Shown here: piece after piece, positions 16,715-26,419 of the stretch
How positions within the stretch are numbered: the first letter of the stretch is position 1
Layout: the number at the start of each line of letters is the position of its first letter
Source: Nocardioides sp.
GTDB lineage: Bacteria; Actinomycetota; Actinomycetes; Propionibacteriales; Nocardioidaceae
Assembly (NCBI RefSeq): GCF_030150155.1
Contig: NZ_JASLGR010000044.1
Span: 77,787 to 141,786 of the forward strand
Direction of reading: 5' to 3'
DNA: 64,000 nt
Notes under the pieces: model-generated
What the model was told of the DNA's origin: nothing
The model's input: the letters and a program-made list of their open reading frames with translations, nothing else
Database searches by the model: none
Translations under genes and position numbers: made by a program

Positions 16715-16733
16715 CTATGCGCGCTCGTCATAG
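16715..16733. promoter_or_regulatory. CTATG-N9-CATAG dyad (possible operator)
   Basis: A perfect five-base inverted repeat with nine-base spacer about 95 bases upstream of the FAD monooxygenase start. It matches the element at 12307-12325, including the preceding CG and following CG bases. It may be the site of a regulator shared by the monooxygenase and amidohydrolase units. Confidence 0.38.
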
Positions 16734-16828
16734 GAACTCCTCGATTAGGCATTGGCCCGACATGAGACCTGCGTCACAGGATGGAGCCACCCACCGCCAC
16801 TGAGAACGCCCCCGAGGGAAGGACCGTC

Positions 16829-17989
16829 ATGGCATCGAGCAGGACCGCGGAGATCGTCGGCGCAGGACTCGCCGGGCTGACCGCCGCCACCGCCCTGGCC
16901 CAGCGCGGCTGGACCGTGCGACTGCACGAGCGCGACTCCGAGATCCGCGCCATCGGCGCCGGCATCTACGTCTGGGGCAACGGCCTCGCCACCTTGGAGG
17001 CGCTCGGCCTGGACGCCGCGATGGAGGGCGCCCACGTCGGTCCCGCCCTGGAGAGCCGCGACCACCGCAACCGGACCATCGAGCGGGTCCCGATCAACGG
17101 CCCCGGGCAGGCCCGGGTGCTGACGATCATGCGCGACAGGCTGATCGACACCCTGGTCCGCGGCGCGCAGGAGGCCGGCGTCGAGATCCACACCGGCTCC
17201 GAGGTGGTCGAGGCCGCCCCCGACGGCACCGTGATCACCCGGTCGGGCCAGACCCGCCGCGCCGACGTCGTCCTGGCCGCCGACGGGATCAACTCCCGGA
17301 TCCGCCGCCAGTACGACGTGGTGGAGCGCCGCGCCCGGATGCACCAGGGCGCCACCCGCCTCACGATCCCCCGCGCACCCGGCCTGGTGCCGCTCGCCGA
17401 CCAGGAGAAGTACCTGGAGTACTTCAGCGGCCGACGGCGCGTGCTCTACACCCCCAGCAGCGCCACCAGCCTGTACGTCGCCCTGGTGGCCGACGAGGAC
17501 GACCGCGCGGCCAGCCGGCTGCCCGTCGACGTCGACTCCTGGGTCCGCTCCTTCCCGCACCTGGAGCAGCTCCTCACCGCCTGCGGTGAGGCCGAGGGAC
17601 GCTGGGACACCTTCGAGTTCCTCACCCTGACCCGCTGGTCGATCGGCCGGCTCGCCTTCCTCGGCGACGCCGCCCACGCCCAGCCGCCCTACCTCGGCCA
17701 GGGCGGCGGCTGCGCCATGATGAGCGCGCTCGGCCTGGCCGACACGCTCGCCGGACCGGGGCCCGTGGACCAGCTGCTCCGCGACTGGGAGCACACCCAA
17801 CGTCCCGTGATCGAGCACACCCAGCGCTGGTCCTACCGGCTCCGTCTGGTCAACAACGTGCCCGACGTCGCCCGCGCCGCACTCCTGCGCGGAGCCGACC
17901 TCATCCCCACGCTCGGCGCCTCCCGGCTCCGCGCCGCCCGCACCATCCCGACCGGCGTCGACCACTTCGCCGGCGCGGTGGGCAGCTGA
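16829..17989 (+). CDS. FAD-dependent monooxygenase (class A flavoprotein)
   Basis: A 386-aa aromatic-ring-hydroxylase-like enzyme. The N-terminal dinucleotide motif is VGAGLAGLTAA (about residues 9-19), the DG motif is VVLAADGINSRIR (about 150-162), and the second FAD motif is FLGDAAHAQPP followed by GQGGG. Such enzymes use NAD(P)H and O2 to hydroxylate aromatics. GAGGGAAGG precedes the ATG at 16829; an in-frame ATG 48 bases earlier lacks a ribosome site. The next gene is an MFS importer-type transporter, consistent with uptake and oxidation of one aromatic-like substrate. Confidence 0.92.
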   Translation: MASSRTAEIVGAGLAGLTAATALAQRGWTVRLHERDSEIRAIGAGIYVWGNGLATLEALGLDAAMEGAHVGPALESRDHRNRTIERVPINGPGQARVLTIMRDRLIDTLVRGAQEAGVEIHTGSEVVEAAPDGTVITRSGQTRRADVVLAADGINSRIRRQYDVVERRARMHQGATRLTIPRAPGLVPLADQEKYLEYFSGRRRVLYTPSSATSLYVALVADEDDRAASRLPVDVDSWVRSFPHLEQLLTACGEAEGRWDTFEFLTLTRWSIGRLAFLGDAAHAQPPYLGQGGGCAMMSALGLADTLAGPGPVDQLLRDWEHTQRPVIEHTQRWSYRLRLVNNVPDVARAALLRGADLIPTLGASRLRAARTIPTGVDHFAGAVGS

Positions 17990-18018
17990 CCCGTCCGCGC
18001 TCATCTCGGAGGACACCC

Positions 18019-19269
18019 ATGTCTCATCCCAGCCACGACCGCACACTCCCCGACCACCCGGCCACCCGCTGGTGGATGCTCGCGCTGGTCTGTGCGGGCT
18101 TCATCGCGATGGTGGTCAACTGGTTCGACATCTCCACCGGCTTCCACGCGATCGGTGACGAGTACGGCCTCGCCATCCCCGATGTGGCCTTCCTGATCTC
18201 GATGTTCGTCGCCGCCTACGGCCTGCTCCACATCCCCGGCGGCTTCCTCGCCACCCGGTGGGGCCTGCGTCGTACGATCGCCGTCGGCCTCACCATCGAG
18301 GGGATCGGCGCGATCGGCTCGGCCTCGGCGGGCTCGTTCGCCCAGCTGGTGATGTGGCGGGCGCTGGCCGGTGCCGGTGCCTCCATCTTCGCCGCCGTCG
18401 GCATCGCCGCGGTCAGCATCTGGTTCCGCGAGCGGCACCACGGCCTGGCCCTCGGCATCTCCTCGGCGGCCTTCAGTGTCGGCACGGCGCTGGGGCTCTA
18501 CACCTGGGCCGACATCACCGACGCCACCTCCTGGCGCACCGCGGTGGTGATCAGCGGGGCCCTCGCGCTCGTCGTGGCGGCGCTGAGCCTGCTGTTCTTC
18601 CGTACGCCGCGCGGCGTGGACTCCCTGGCCGGGGTCCGCCTCACCGTGGCCTCGCTCAAGGAGACCCTGGGCAACCGCAGCATCTGGATCTTCGGGTTCG
18701 CGTTCTTCGGTGCCTACGGCTCCTTCCTGGCCGCCTCCCAGCTGCTCTCCGACTACGGCGACAGTCGCGCCATCGGCAGCAGCGAGGTCGGCTTCGCCGC
18801 CTTCCTGATCGGCATCGCCGGTGTCCCGGGCAGCATCGCCGCGGGCTGGATCACCGACCGCTACCTCTCCCCGCGGATCCTGTTCATCGCCGGGGCGACC
18901 CTGGAGGCGGTCTTCCTGGCCGCGGTGCCGTTGAGCGGACCCGGCACGTTCTGGATCCCCGCCCTCGGGATCGGCTTCATGTTCAACTTCACCTTCGCGG
19001 TCTGGCAGACGGTGCCGGGCAATCTCGCGATCGCACCGGAGAACATCGGCACCGCGATCGGCCTGATGCTCTCGCTGTCGGCGATCGGCGGGTTCGTACT
19101 GCCGTGGGCGTTCGGCCTGATCACCGACCACCAGTCCTACCGGGCGGCCTGGATCTTCCTGGGCGTGGTCAGCGCGTGCACCGCGCTGCTGGGGGCGCTG
19201 GGCCGGAGTCGGTCGCGCCGCTTCGCCGTCAGGCCGACGGCGGCCCGACTGGGCGGGAGCAGCGCCTGA
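18019..19269 (+). CDS. MFS transporter
   Basis: A 416-aa major facilitator with about twelve helices. Signature stretches are NWFDISTGFHAIGDEYGL in helix 1-2 and PGGFLATRWGLRRT in loop 2-3, which resemble nitrate/anion or dicarboxylate-type permeases (DgoT/NarK-like shape) more than drug pumps. GGAGGACACCC precedes the ATG. It follows the FAD monooxygenase by 29 bases, suggesting co-transcription and a role as the substrate permease. Confidence 0.9.
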   Translation: MSHPSHDRTLPDHPATRWWMLALVCAGFIAMVVNWFDISTGFHAIGDEYGLAIPDVAFLISMFVAAYGLLHIPGGFLATRWGLRRTIAVGLTIEGIGAIGSASAGSFAQLVMWRALAGAGASIFAAVGIAAVSIWFRERHHGLALGISSAAFSVGTALGLYTWADITDATSWRTAVVISGALALVVAALSLLFFRTPRGVDSLAGVRLTVASLKETLGNRSIWIFGFAFFGAYGSFLAASQLLSDYGDSRAIGSSEVGFAAFLIGIAGVPGSIAAGWITDRYLSPRILFIAGATLEAVFLAAVPLSGPGTFWIPALGIGFMFNFTFAVWQTVPGNLAIAPENIGTAIGLMLSLSAIGGFVLPWAFGLITDHQSYRAAWIFLGVVSACTALLGALGRSRSRRFAVRPTAARLGGSSA

Positions 19270-19282
19270 GCCGGAAAGCACA

Positions 19283-19318
19283 GAAGCCGCGACCTGGAGA
19301 TCCAGGCCGCGGCTTCTG
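19283..19318. terminator. Hairpin terminator, copy B of a 36-bp repeat
   Basis: Identical over 36 bases to 16648-16683. It lies between the MFS gene and the 3' end of the second tRNA-fMet on the other strand, so it can serve both as a convergent terminator. The T-tracts are short. Confidence 0.7.
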
Positions 19319-19324
19319 CCGTGG

Positions 19325-19398
19325 TAGCGGGGACAGGATTTGAACCTGTGACCTCTGGGTTATGAGCCCAGCGAGCTACCGAGCTGCTCCACCCCGCG
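19325..19398 (-). tRNA. Initiator tRNA-fMet (CAT), copy 2
   Basis: All 74 bases are identical to copy 1 at 9776-9849, with C1 opposite U72 and three G:C pairs closing the anticodon loop. The 5' flank is also partly shared (GTCGGTGAA, then AACACTA), which suggests a conserved promoter or a recent duplication. No attachment-like repeat or integrase lies at its 3' end. Confidence 0.96.
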
Positions 19399-19466
19399 TC
19401 GGTGAACGCAACACTACAGGGCCGAGCACGCGAACCCAACTCGCGGTGCCCACGGGCCTCCCGGGC

Positions 19467-19976
19467 TCAGGCGTCGACGGCCTTGTGCGCGTCGCGGATC
19501 CGGCGCTTGGGCTTCCCACCCAGGTACGACGACGCGGAGTCGACCAGGAAGCCCTGGGCCAGCAGCTCCCGCCCGACCAGCATCCGATAGCCCATCGAGT
19601 CCCGTCGGGTGAGGGTGACCTCCGCGGAGACGACCTGGTCCAGCAGACGGACGTCGAGCACGACGACGTACCGCACCTGCGCGACGCCGTTGGAGGAACG
19701 CACCGAGCGCCGGTCGGCGACCGGGAGCTCGACCTCGACCGCGTCACGCGAGGAACGCTGCAGCGGCTGGATCTCGAAGCGCACCCAGGGCTCGCCGTCG
19801 CGATCGAACTCCTCCACGCCGAACGCGTGCAGGGACGACGTCTGGGCTCCAGTGTCGATCTTGGCCTTCATCCACTCGACACCGAGGTCTGGTAGGCCTA
19901 CCCATTCACGCCATCCAACCAGGCGCGTTGAATGATGGCTGTCAGAGCCAGCGTCTGCCTTTGTCACGTCCTCCAT
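19467..19976 (-). CDS. RimK-associated retropepsin-like/Zn protease family protein
   Basis: A 169-aa protein of the Zn_protease/RimB-type family (PF05618). The core VGWREWVGLPDLGV is followed by IDTGAQTSSLHAF, in which DTGA is the aspartic-protease-like catalytic motif. Family members are linked to RimK ligases and thought to trim the glutamate tails they add. Here the gene is divergent from a rimK-like gene with only 17 bases between the start codons, which supports the functional pairing. A shorter start inside the first 20 residues is possible, because a promoter for each gene must fit in this gap. Confidence 0.85.
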   Translation of the reverse strand: MEDVTKADAGSDSHHSTRLVGWREWVGLPDLGVEWMKAKIDTGAQTSSLHAFGVEEFDRDGEPWVRFEIQPLQRSSRDAVEVELPVADRRSVRSSNGVAQVRYVVVLDVRLLDQVVSAEVTLTRRDSMGYRMLVGRELLAQGFLVDSASSYLGGKPKRRIRDAHKAVDA

Positions 19977-19993
19977 CCAACCAGGAAGTTCCA

Positions 19994-21193
19994 GTGAAGA
20001 TCGCCATCTTGTCTCGTGCGCCCCGTGCCTACAGCACCCAGCGGCTGCGTGCAGCCGCCGATGCCCGCGGCCACGAGGTGAAGGTGCTCAACACCCTGCG
20101 GTTCTCGATCGACCTGTCCGGCGAGGACCCCGACCTGCAGTTCCGGGGCCGGCCGATCTCGGACTACGACGCGATCCTGCCGCGGATCGGGAACTCGATC
20201 ACGTACTACGGCACCGCCGTGGTGCGGCAGTTCGAGCAGATGGACGTCTACACGCCCAACACCGCCGCCGGGATCACCAACAGCCGCGACAAGCTCCGCG
20301 CCGCCCAGATCCTGTCGCGCCACGCCGTGGCGATGCCGGCCACCGCGTTCGTCCGCAACCGGGCCGACGTGATCCCGGCGATCGAGCGGGTCGGCGGCGC
20401 CCCGGTCGTGCTCAAGCTGCTGGAGGGCACCCAGGGCATCGGCGTGATCCTGGCGCCGGACAAGAAGGTCGCCGAGGCGATCATCGAGACGCTGCAGTCG
20501 ACCCGGCAGAACGTGCTCATCCAGAAGTTCATCAAGGAGTCCAAGGGCCGAGACATCCGCGCCCTGGTGGTCGGCGATCGGGTGGTCGCGGCGATGCGGC
20601 GCAGCGCCCAGGGCGACGAGTTCCGCTCCAACGTGCACCGCGGTGGCTCCGTGGAGCGGATCGAGATCAGCGAGGAGTACGAGCAGACCGCCGTCCGCGC
20701 CGCCCAGATCATGGGACTCAAGGTCGCCGGCGTGGACATGCTCGAGGGCGAGGACGGCCCGCTGGTGATGGAGGTGAACTCCTCCCCCGGTCTCCAGGGC
20801 ATCGAGGAGGCGACCAAGCTCGACGTGGCCGGCGCCATCATCGACTACATCGCCAACCAGGTCGCGTTCCCGCAGATCGACGTACGCGAGCGGCTCTCGG
20901 TCTCGACCGGGTACGGCGTCGCCGAGCTGGTCGTGCACGGCGACGCGGACCTGGTCGGCAAGTCGCTGGGCGAGTCGGGTCTGCGCGACCGCGACATCAC
21001 GGTACTCACCCTGCACCGCGGCTCCCTGGTCATCCCGAACCCGTTCTCCCAGCACGTCCTGCAGGCCGAGGACCGACTGCTGTGCTGGGGCAAGCTGGAG
21101 GAGATGCGCTCGATGATCCCCGAGCGGCCCAAGCGTCGGCCGCGGGTCAAGAAGCTGCCGAAGAACCCGATCCCGGAGTCCGAGATCGGTTGA
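19994..21193 (+). CDS. rimK: RimK-family alpha-L-glutamate ligase with C-terminal RCK_C (TrkA-C) domain
   Basis: A 399-aa protein. Residues 1-95 form the RimK N-terminal domain (VKIAILSRAP start), residues ~95-290 the ATP-grasp ligase domain with VVLKLLEGTQGIGV and the metal site VMEVNSSPGLQGIE. Classical RimK ends near residue 300. Here about 75 further residues (302-375: GVAELVVHGDADLVGKSL...DRDITVLTLHRG) match an RCK_C ligand-binding domain, then a basic tail rich in Arg and Lys. RimK adds glutamates to ribosomal protein S6 or other targets; the RCK_C domain suggests control by a small ligand. GTG 19994 follows AGGAAGTTCCA. Confidence 0.88.
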   Translation: MKIAILSRAPRAYSTQRLRAAADARGHEVKVLNTLRFSIDLSGEDPDLQFRGRPISDYDAILPRIGNSITYYGTAVVRQFEQMDVYTPNTAAGITNSRDKLRAAQILSRHAVAMPATAFVRNRADVIPAIERVGGAPVVLKLLEGTQGIGVILAPDKKVAEAIIETLQSTRQNVLIQKFIKESKGRDIRALVVGDRVVAAMRRSAQGDEFRSNVHRGGSVERIEISEEYEQTAVRAAQIMGLKVAGVDMLEGEDGPLVMEVNSSPGLQGIEEATKLDVAGAIIDYIANQVAFPQIDVRERLSVSTGYGVAELVVHGDADLVGKSLGESGLRDRDITVLTLHRGSLVIPNPFSQHVLQAEDRLLCWGKLEEMRSMIPERPKRRPRVKKLPKNPIPESEIG

Positions 21194-21276
21194 GGCGGCA
21201 TGGATTTGGGCACACCGGGTAGGACAGAAGGACGAGTCGGACCAGCTCGGTTCGTCCACCATCCACAGGAGGAACG

Positions 21277-21489
21277 ATGAAACCACTCGCCGTGATCGCC
21301 GCCCTGGCCGCTGTCGCCTACCTGATCGCCCGCAAGACCGGCCTGCTCTCCAAGGAGCAGGTCCAGGACCTCGCCGACCAGGCCAAGAGCGTCGGGGAGA
21401 GCGCGTTGTCGACCGTGACCGACACCGTCTCCGAGGCCGTCGAGACCGTCTCCAACCACGCCTCGGACGTCCTGCCCAAGCACAGCTGA
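21277..21489 (+). CDS. Small membrane-anchored helical protein, unknown function
   Basis: A 70-aa protein behind a strong AGGAGGAACG ribosome site. One hydrophobic helix (residues 4-18) is followed by an amphipathic helix rich in Asp, Glu, Ser, Thr and Val (about 25-62) with a heptad-like VSEAVETVSNHASDV pattern. It resembles small YtxH-like or apolipoprotein-like envelope proteins of actinobacteria. I cannot assign a role. Confidence 0.8.
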   Translation: MKPLAVIAALAAVAYLIARKTGLLSKEQVQDLADQAKSVGESALSTVTDTVSEAVETVSNHASDVLPKHS

Positions 21490-21520
21490 GCCTCGGGCCT
21501 CCAGCCCTGGGGGCGAGGGC

Positions 21521-22717
21521 TCAGGGCTGGAAGTCGAGGACCGTCTTGACGTAGTTCGAGACGGCCTCCTCGCGGCCCACGTCCTCGCCCCGGATCTCGC
21601 TCATGAACCAGCGGTGCTGGCTGATCTCGAAGAAGAGCTCGGCGTCGGACAGCTTCCCGCGCAGATGCTCCGGCACCAGCGAGAGCGTGCCGTAGTACTT
21701 GTCGTCGAGCCACTCCCGGGCCGCCTGGTCCTCCGGGATCGGGTGACCGACACCGGCCTCCCAGCGGGCCCGGAAGCGGGCCAGCTCGGCGAGCAGGCTG
21801 CGGGCCTGGTTCTCCTGGACGTCGAGGCCGGTGAGCTGGAAGAGCCGCCGGACGTGGTGTCCGGGCTCGAACACCTGGGGCTGGTAGCGCAGCCGGGAGC
21901 CGCCCTCGATCGGCACGATCTCCATCTGCTCGACGTCGAAGCCGAGCTGGTTGAGTCGGCGTACGCGCTGATCGATCCTGAAGCTCTCGTCACGTGGGAT
22001 GACCTCGGGACTGGTGATCTCCCACCACAGCCGCTCGTACGTCGGCCGGAGCTGGTGGGCGATCGCGACCGGGTCCAGATCCGCCGTGGTCACGCCACTG
22101 GCCTGGACGTCGAGCAGCTCGCCGAGGATGTTGCCGGTGGCGACCTCGATGTCCCAGTCACGCTTGCCGTCGGACAGGGTCGGGTGGATCTCGCCGGTCT
22201 CGGCGTCGACCAGGTACGCCGACAGCGCCCCGGCATCACGTCGGAAGAGCGTGTTCGACAGCGAGCAGTCGCCCCAGTAGAACCCGGCGAGGTGGAGCCT
22301 GACGAAGAGCACCGCGAGGGCGTCGATCAGCCGGTCGCGGACCTGCACGCCGCGCGGGTGCAGGAAGAGGGTGCGATAGGGCACCGAGTAGGCGAGGTGC
22401 CGGGTGATCAGCAGACCACCCAGCTCCTCGCCGTCGTCGGTACGCCGTCCGGTGACGGTGCCGAAGGCCTGGACCGCCGGCACACCGCGCTCCTCGAGCT
22501 CCTTGAGCAGCCGGAACTCACCGATCACGAACCGATCGGTGGCCTCCTTGACCGCGAAGGTCTGCTCGTTGGCGCGGACGAACCTGACCACGTGCCGCGA
22601 GATGCCTCGCGGCAGGTCGATCACCTTGCGGTCGTCCCACTCCTCCAGCGGCCGGCGTAGCGGCAGATCCAGAAGCTCTGTCGCTACGCCGGAGAAGGTG
22701 AGCTTGTACTCACCCAT
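21521..22717 (-). CDS. DUF4032 protein (kinase-like fold)
   Basis: A 398-aa DUF4032-type protein. The N-terminal half has kinase-like features: FAVKEATDRF (candidate ATP-binding Lys), then VRLHLAGFYWGDCSLSNTLFR, which looks like a catalytic loop of the HxDxxxxN class with the His changed, and AYLVDAETGEI in the place of the metal-binding DxE. The C-terminal half is helical and family-specific. Actinobacteria often keep this gene next to a MsiK/UgpC-type ABC ATPase, as here (32-base gap). Function is unknown. Confidence 0.85.
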   Translation of the reverse strand: MGEYKLTFSGVATELLDLPLRRPLEEWDDRKVIDLPRGISRHVVRFVRANEQTFAVKEATDRFVIGEFRLLKELEERGVPAVQAFGTVTGRRTDDGEELGGLLITRHLAYSVPYRTLFLHPRGVQVRDRLIDALAVLFVRLHLAGFYWGDCSLSNTLFRRDAGALSAYLVDAETGEIHPTLSDGKRDWDIEVATGNILGELLDVQASGVTTADLDPVAIAHQLRPTYERLWWEITSPEVIPRDESFRIDQRVRRLNQLGFDVEQMEIVPIEGGSRLRYQPQVFEPGHHVRRLFQLTGLDVQENQARSLLAELARFRARWEAGVGHPIPEDQAAREWLDDKYYGTLSLVPEHLRGKLSDAELFFEISQHRWFMSEIRGEDVGREEAVSNYVKTVLDFQP

Positions 22718-22749
22718 CAGTGCTGTCTCCGCTCGTGTCGCCGGAGGTG

Positions 22750-23835
<1,086 letters not shown>

Positions 23836-24048
23836 GAAGATCCTTCTCCCCTCGCCGGACGACATCCGCGCCGGACAATGTGTGGACACCCCGTAGGTTA
23901 CGCAAGTACCGTGACCGTCGTCACCACCTGTGTTCACGTCGTGATGGTAAATCTCGCTCAACGGGCAACCAAGAGGGACGTTATGGCCATAGCGTGACCA
24001 CAGGAACCACTCCACCCCTAGTCCAACTCGATGAGGAGTTGAAGGCAC
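23836..24048. promoter_or_regulatory. Divergent control region of the sugar uptake system
   Basis: The 213 bases between the divergent msiK and solute-binding genes must hold both promoters. Visible dyads are GTGAC-CGTC-GTCAC (23911-23924), TCAC-GTC-GTGA just after, and the 10-bp palindrome TATGGCCATA (23982-23991). Any of them could be an operator for a sugar-responsive repressor; no regulator gene is adjacent. Confidence 0.4.
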
Positions 24049-25425
24049 ATGAGCAACACGCACCTCCCCCGCTGGGGTCTTGCGTTCGGCGCTGTCGTGG
24101 CGAGCTCGGCGCTCGTCCTGTCCGGTTGCGGTAGCAGCGACAGTTCCGGCAAGGCCAGCGGCACGTCCCCCGGCGAAGGCAAGGCCGAGTGCTCGGCCCT
24201 GACGCAGTACGGCGACCTCACCGGCAAGACGGTCCACGTCTACACCGGCATCGTCGCCCCCGAGGACCAGGCGCAGAAGGACAGCTACAAGCTGTTCACC
24301 ACCTGCACCGGCGCCAAGGTCGAGTACGAAGGCTCCAAGGACTTCGAGGCCCAGGTCGTCGTGCGCGCGCGTGGCGGCAACGCCCCCGACATCGCCTACG
24401 TCCCGCAGCCGGGTCTGCTCAACACGCTGGTCCAGACCGGTGCCGTCGTCGAGGCGCCGCAGAGCGTTGCCGACAACGTCGACAAGTTCTGGTCCAAGGA
24501 GTGGAAGAACTACGGCTCGGTCGACGGCAAGTTCTACGCCGCCCCGCTCGGCGCCAACGTGAAGTCGTTCGTCTGGTACTCCCCCAAGGCGTTCAAGAAG
24601 AACGGCTGGACCGTCCCCACCACGTGGGACGAGATGATGACGCTCACCAAGAAGATCTCCGAGACCGGGATCAAGCCGTGGTGTGCTGGTGCCGAGTCCG
24701 GTGAGGCCACCGGTTGGCCGCTCACCGACTGGCTCGAGGAGTCCGTGCTCCGCTTCGCCGGCCCGGAGGCCTACGACAAGTGGATCAGCCACGAGATCCC
24801 CTTCAACGACCCGTCGATCGCGACCTCGCTCAACAAGGTCGGCGACATCCTGAAGAACCCGGCCTACGTCAACGGCGGCATCGGTGACGTGAAGTCGATC
24901 GCCACCACGGCGTTCCAGGAGGGTGGCATCCCGATCACCACCGGCAAGTGCGCCCTGCACCAGCAGGCCTCGTTCTACGCCGCCAACTGGCCCAAGGGCA
25001 CCGACGTCTCGGAGAACGGCGACATCTTCGCCTTCTACCTCCCGGCCGCCGACGCCAGCGCGGGCAAGCCGGTCGAGGGTGGCGGCGAGTTCGTCGCGGC
25101 CTTCAACAAGAAGACCGAGACCCAGGCGTTCCAGACCTACCTGTCGACCGACACGTGGGCCAACGAGAAGGCCAAGGCCACCCCTGACGGTGGTTGGGTC
25201 AGCGCCAACAACGGCCTCGACGTGAACAACCTGGTCAGCCCGATCGACCAGCTCTCCGCGAAGCTGCTGGCCGACCCGCAGACGGTCTTCCGCTTCGACG
25301 CCTCGGACCTCATGCCCGGCGAGGTCGGCTCGGGGTCGTTCTGGAAGGAGATGGTCAACTGGATCACCGGACAGGACACCCAGAAGACCCTCGACAACAT
25401 CCAGTCGTCCTGGCCCAAGTCCTGA
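24049..25425 (+). CDS. Carbohydrate ABC transporter substrate-binding lipoprotein
   Basis: A 458-aa extracellular solute-binding protein (family 1). The N-terminal signal ends in the lipobox VLSGC, so Cys near residue 27 is lipidated and the protein is anchored to the outer face of the membrane. The two-lobe body contains FEAQVVVRARGGNAPDIAYVPQPG and the Trp-rich GWTVPTTWDEM typical of alpha- or beta-glucoside binders (AglE/CebE-like). It leads an operon with two permeases. The precise sugar is not readable. Confidence 0.92.
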   Translation: MSNTHLPRWGLAFGAVVASSALVLSGCGSSDSSGKASGTSPGEGKAECSALTQYGDLTGKTVHVYTGIVAPEDQAQKDSYKLFTTCTGAKVEYEGSKDFEAQVVVRARGGNAPDIAYVPQPGLLNTLVQTGAVVEAPQSVADNVDKFWSKEWKNYGSVDGKFYAAPLGANVKSFVWYSPKAFKKNGWTVPTTWDEMMTLTKKISETGIKPWCAGAESGEATGWPLTDWLEESVLRFAGPEAYDKWISHEIPFNDPSIATSLNKVGDILKNPAYVNGGIGDVKSIATTAFQEGGIPITTGKCALHQQASFYAANWPKGTDVSENGDIFAFYLPAADASAGKPVEGGGEFVAAFNKKTETQAFQTYLSTDTWANEKAKATPDGGWVSANNGLDVNNLVSPIDQLSAKLLADPQTVFRFDASDLMPGEVGSGSFWKEMVNWITGQDTQKTLDNIQSSWPKS

Positions 25426-25474
25426 TTCTTCAGGCACGCTAAGCACCAAGTAGAGAACGTAGTCGGGAGGTCCC

Positions 25475-26419
25475 ATGTCCACCGGTGAGAAGTTGTTACA
25501 AGCACTTCTGATCATCGCCATCTTCTTCGCGGTGATCGCCATCATCTTGGCGGCGACCTCCCGACTGCATTCTCGGGTCGGGGAGATCATCCAGTCGGCG
25601 GCCTTCGTGCTGCCGGCGTCGCTCCTGATCGGCGTGGGGTTGCTGTACCCCGCGATCAACTCGATCTACCTGTCCTTCAAGGACCGCTACAGCAACCACT
25701 TCGTCGGCTTCGACAACTACAAGACGATCTTCACCGACGCGGATCTGCTCCGCGTACTGGCCAACACCGCGGTGTGGGTCGTGGTGACACCGATCGTCGC
25801 CACAGCGATCGGCCTGGTCTACGCCGTCCTGGTCGACCACGCCCGGTTCGAGAAGACCGCGAAGGCCCTGATCTTCCTGCCGATGGCGATCTCGCTCGTC
25901 GGCGCCTCCCTGATCTGGAAGTTCGTGTACGACGACCGGATCGGCATCCTCAACGCCACCACCGACGCCCTCGGCCTGGGTCGCCACCACTGGCTGATCA
26001 ACTCGCCGTGGAACACCTTCTGGCTGATCATCATCCTGATCTGGGTCCAGGCCGGCTTCGCGATGACGGTGCTGTCGGCCTCGATCAAGGCGATCCCCAA
26101 CGACATCGTGGAGGCCGCTCGCCTCGACGGCGTCGGCGGCTGGCGGATGTTCCGCTACATCACCGTGCCGAGCATCAGGCCGACGATCATCGTCGTGCTC
26201 ACCACCATCACGATCACCACCCTCAAGGCGTTCGACATCGTGCGCCAGACCACCGGCGGCAACTACAAGACCAGCGTGCTCTCCTACGAGTACTACCGGC
26301 AGAGCTTCCAGTCGGCGAACTGGGGCCTGGGCTCCGCCCTCGCCGTGCTGATCTTCGTGCTCGTCCTTCCCGTCGTGATCTACAACATCCGCCAGATGCG
26401 TCAGCTGGAGGCCCGATGA
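25475..26419 (+). CDS. Sugar ABC transporter permease 1
   Basis: A 314-aa CUT1-type permease with about seven helices. The EAA loop that docks to the ATPase is EAARLDGVGGWRMFRYITVP around residues 212-231. The N-terminus has one extra hydrophobic segment (residues 8-28) before the conserved core. ATG 25475 follows GGGAGG. Its stop overlaps the start of the second permease (ATGA), so the two subunits are translationally coupled to form a heterodimer. Confidence 0.93.
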   Translation: MSTGEKLLQALLIIAIFFAVIAIILAATSRLHSRVGEIIQSAAFVLPASLLIGVGLLYPAINSIYLSFKDRYSNHFVGFDNYKTIFTDADLLRVLANTAVWVVVTPIVATAIGLVYAVLVDHARFEKTAKALIFLPMAISLVGASLIWKFVYDDRIGILNATTDALGLGRHHWLINSPWNTFWLIIILIWVQAGFAMTVLSASIKAIPNDIVEAARLDGVGGWRMFRYITVPSIRPTIIVVLTTITITTLKAFDIVRQTTGGNYKTSVLSYEYYRQSFQSANWGLGSALAVLIFVLVLPVVIYNIRQMRQLEAR

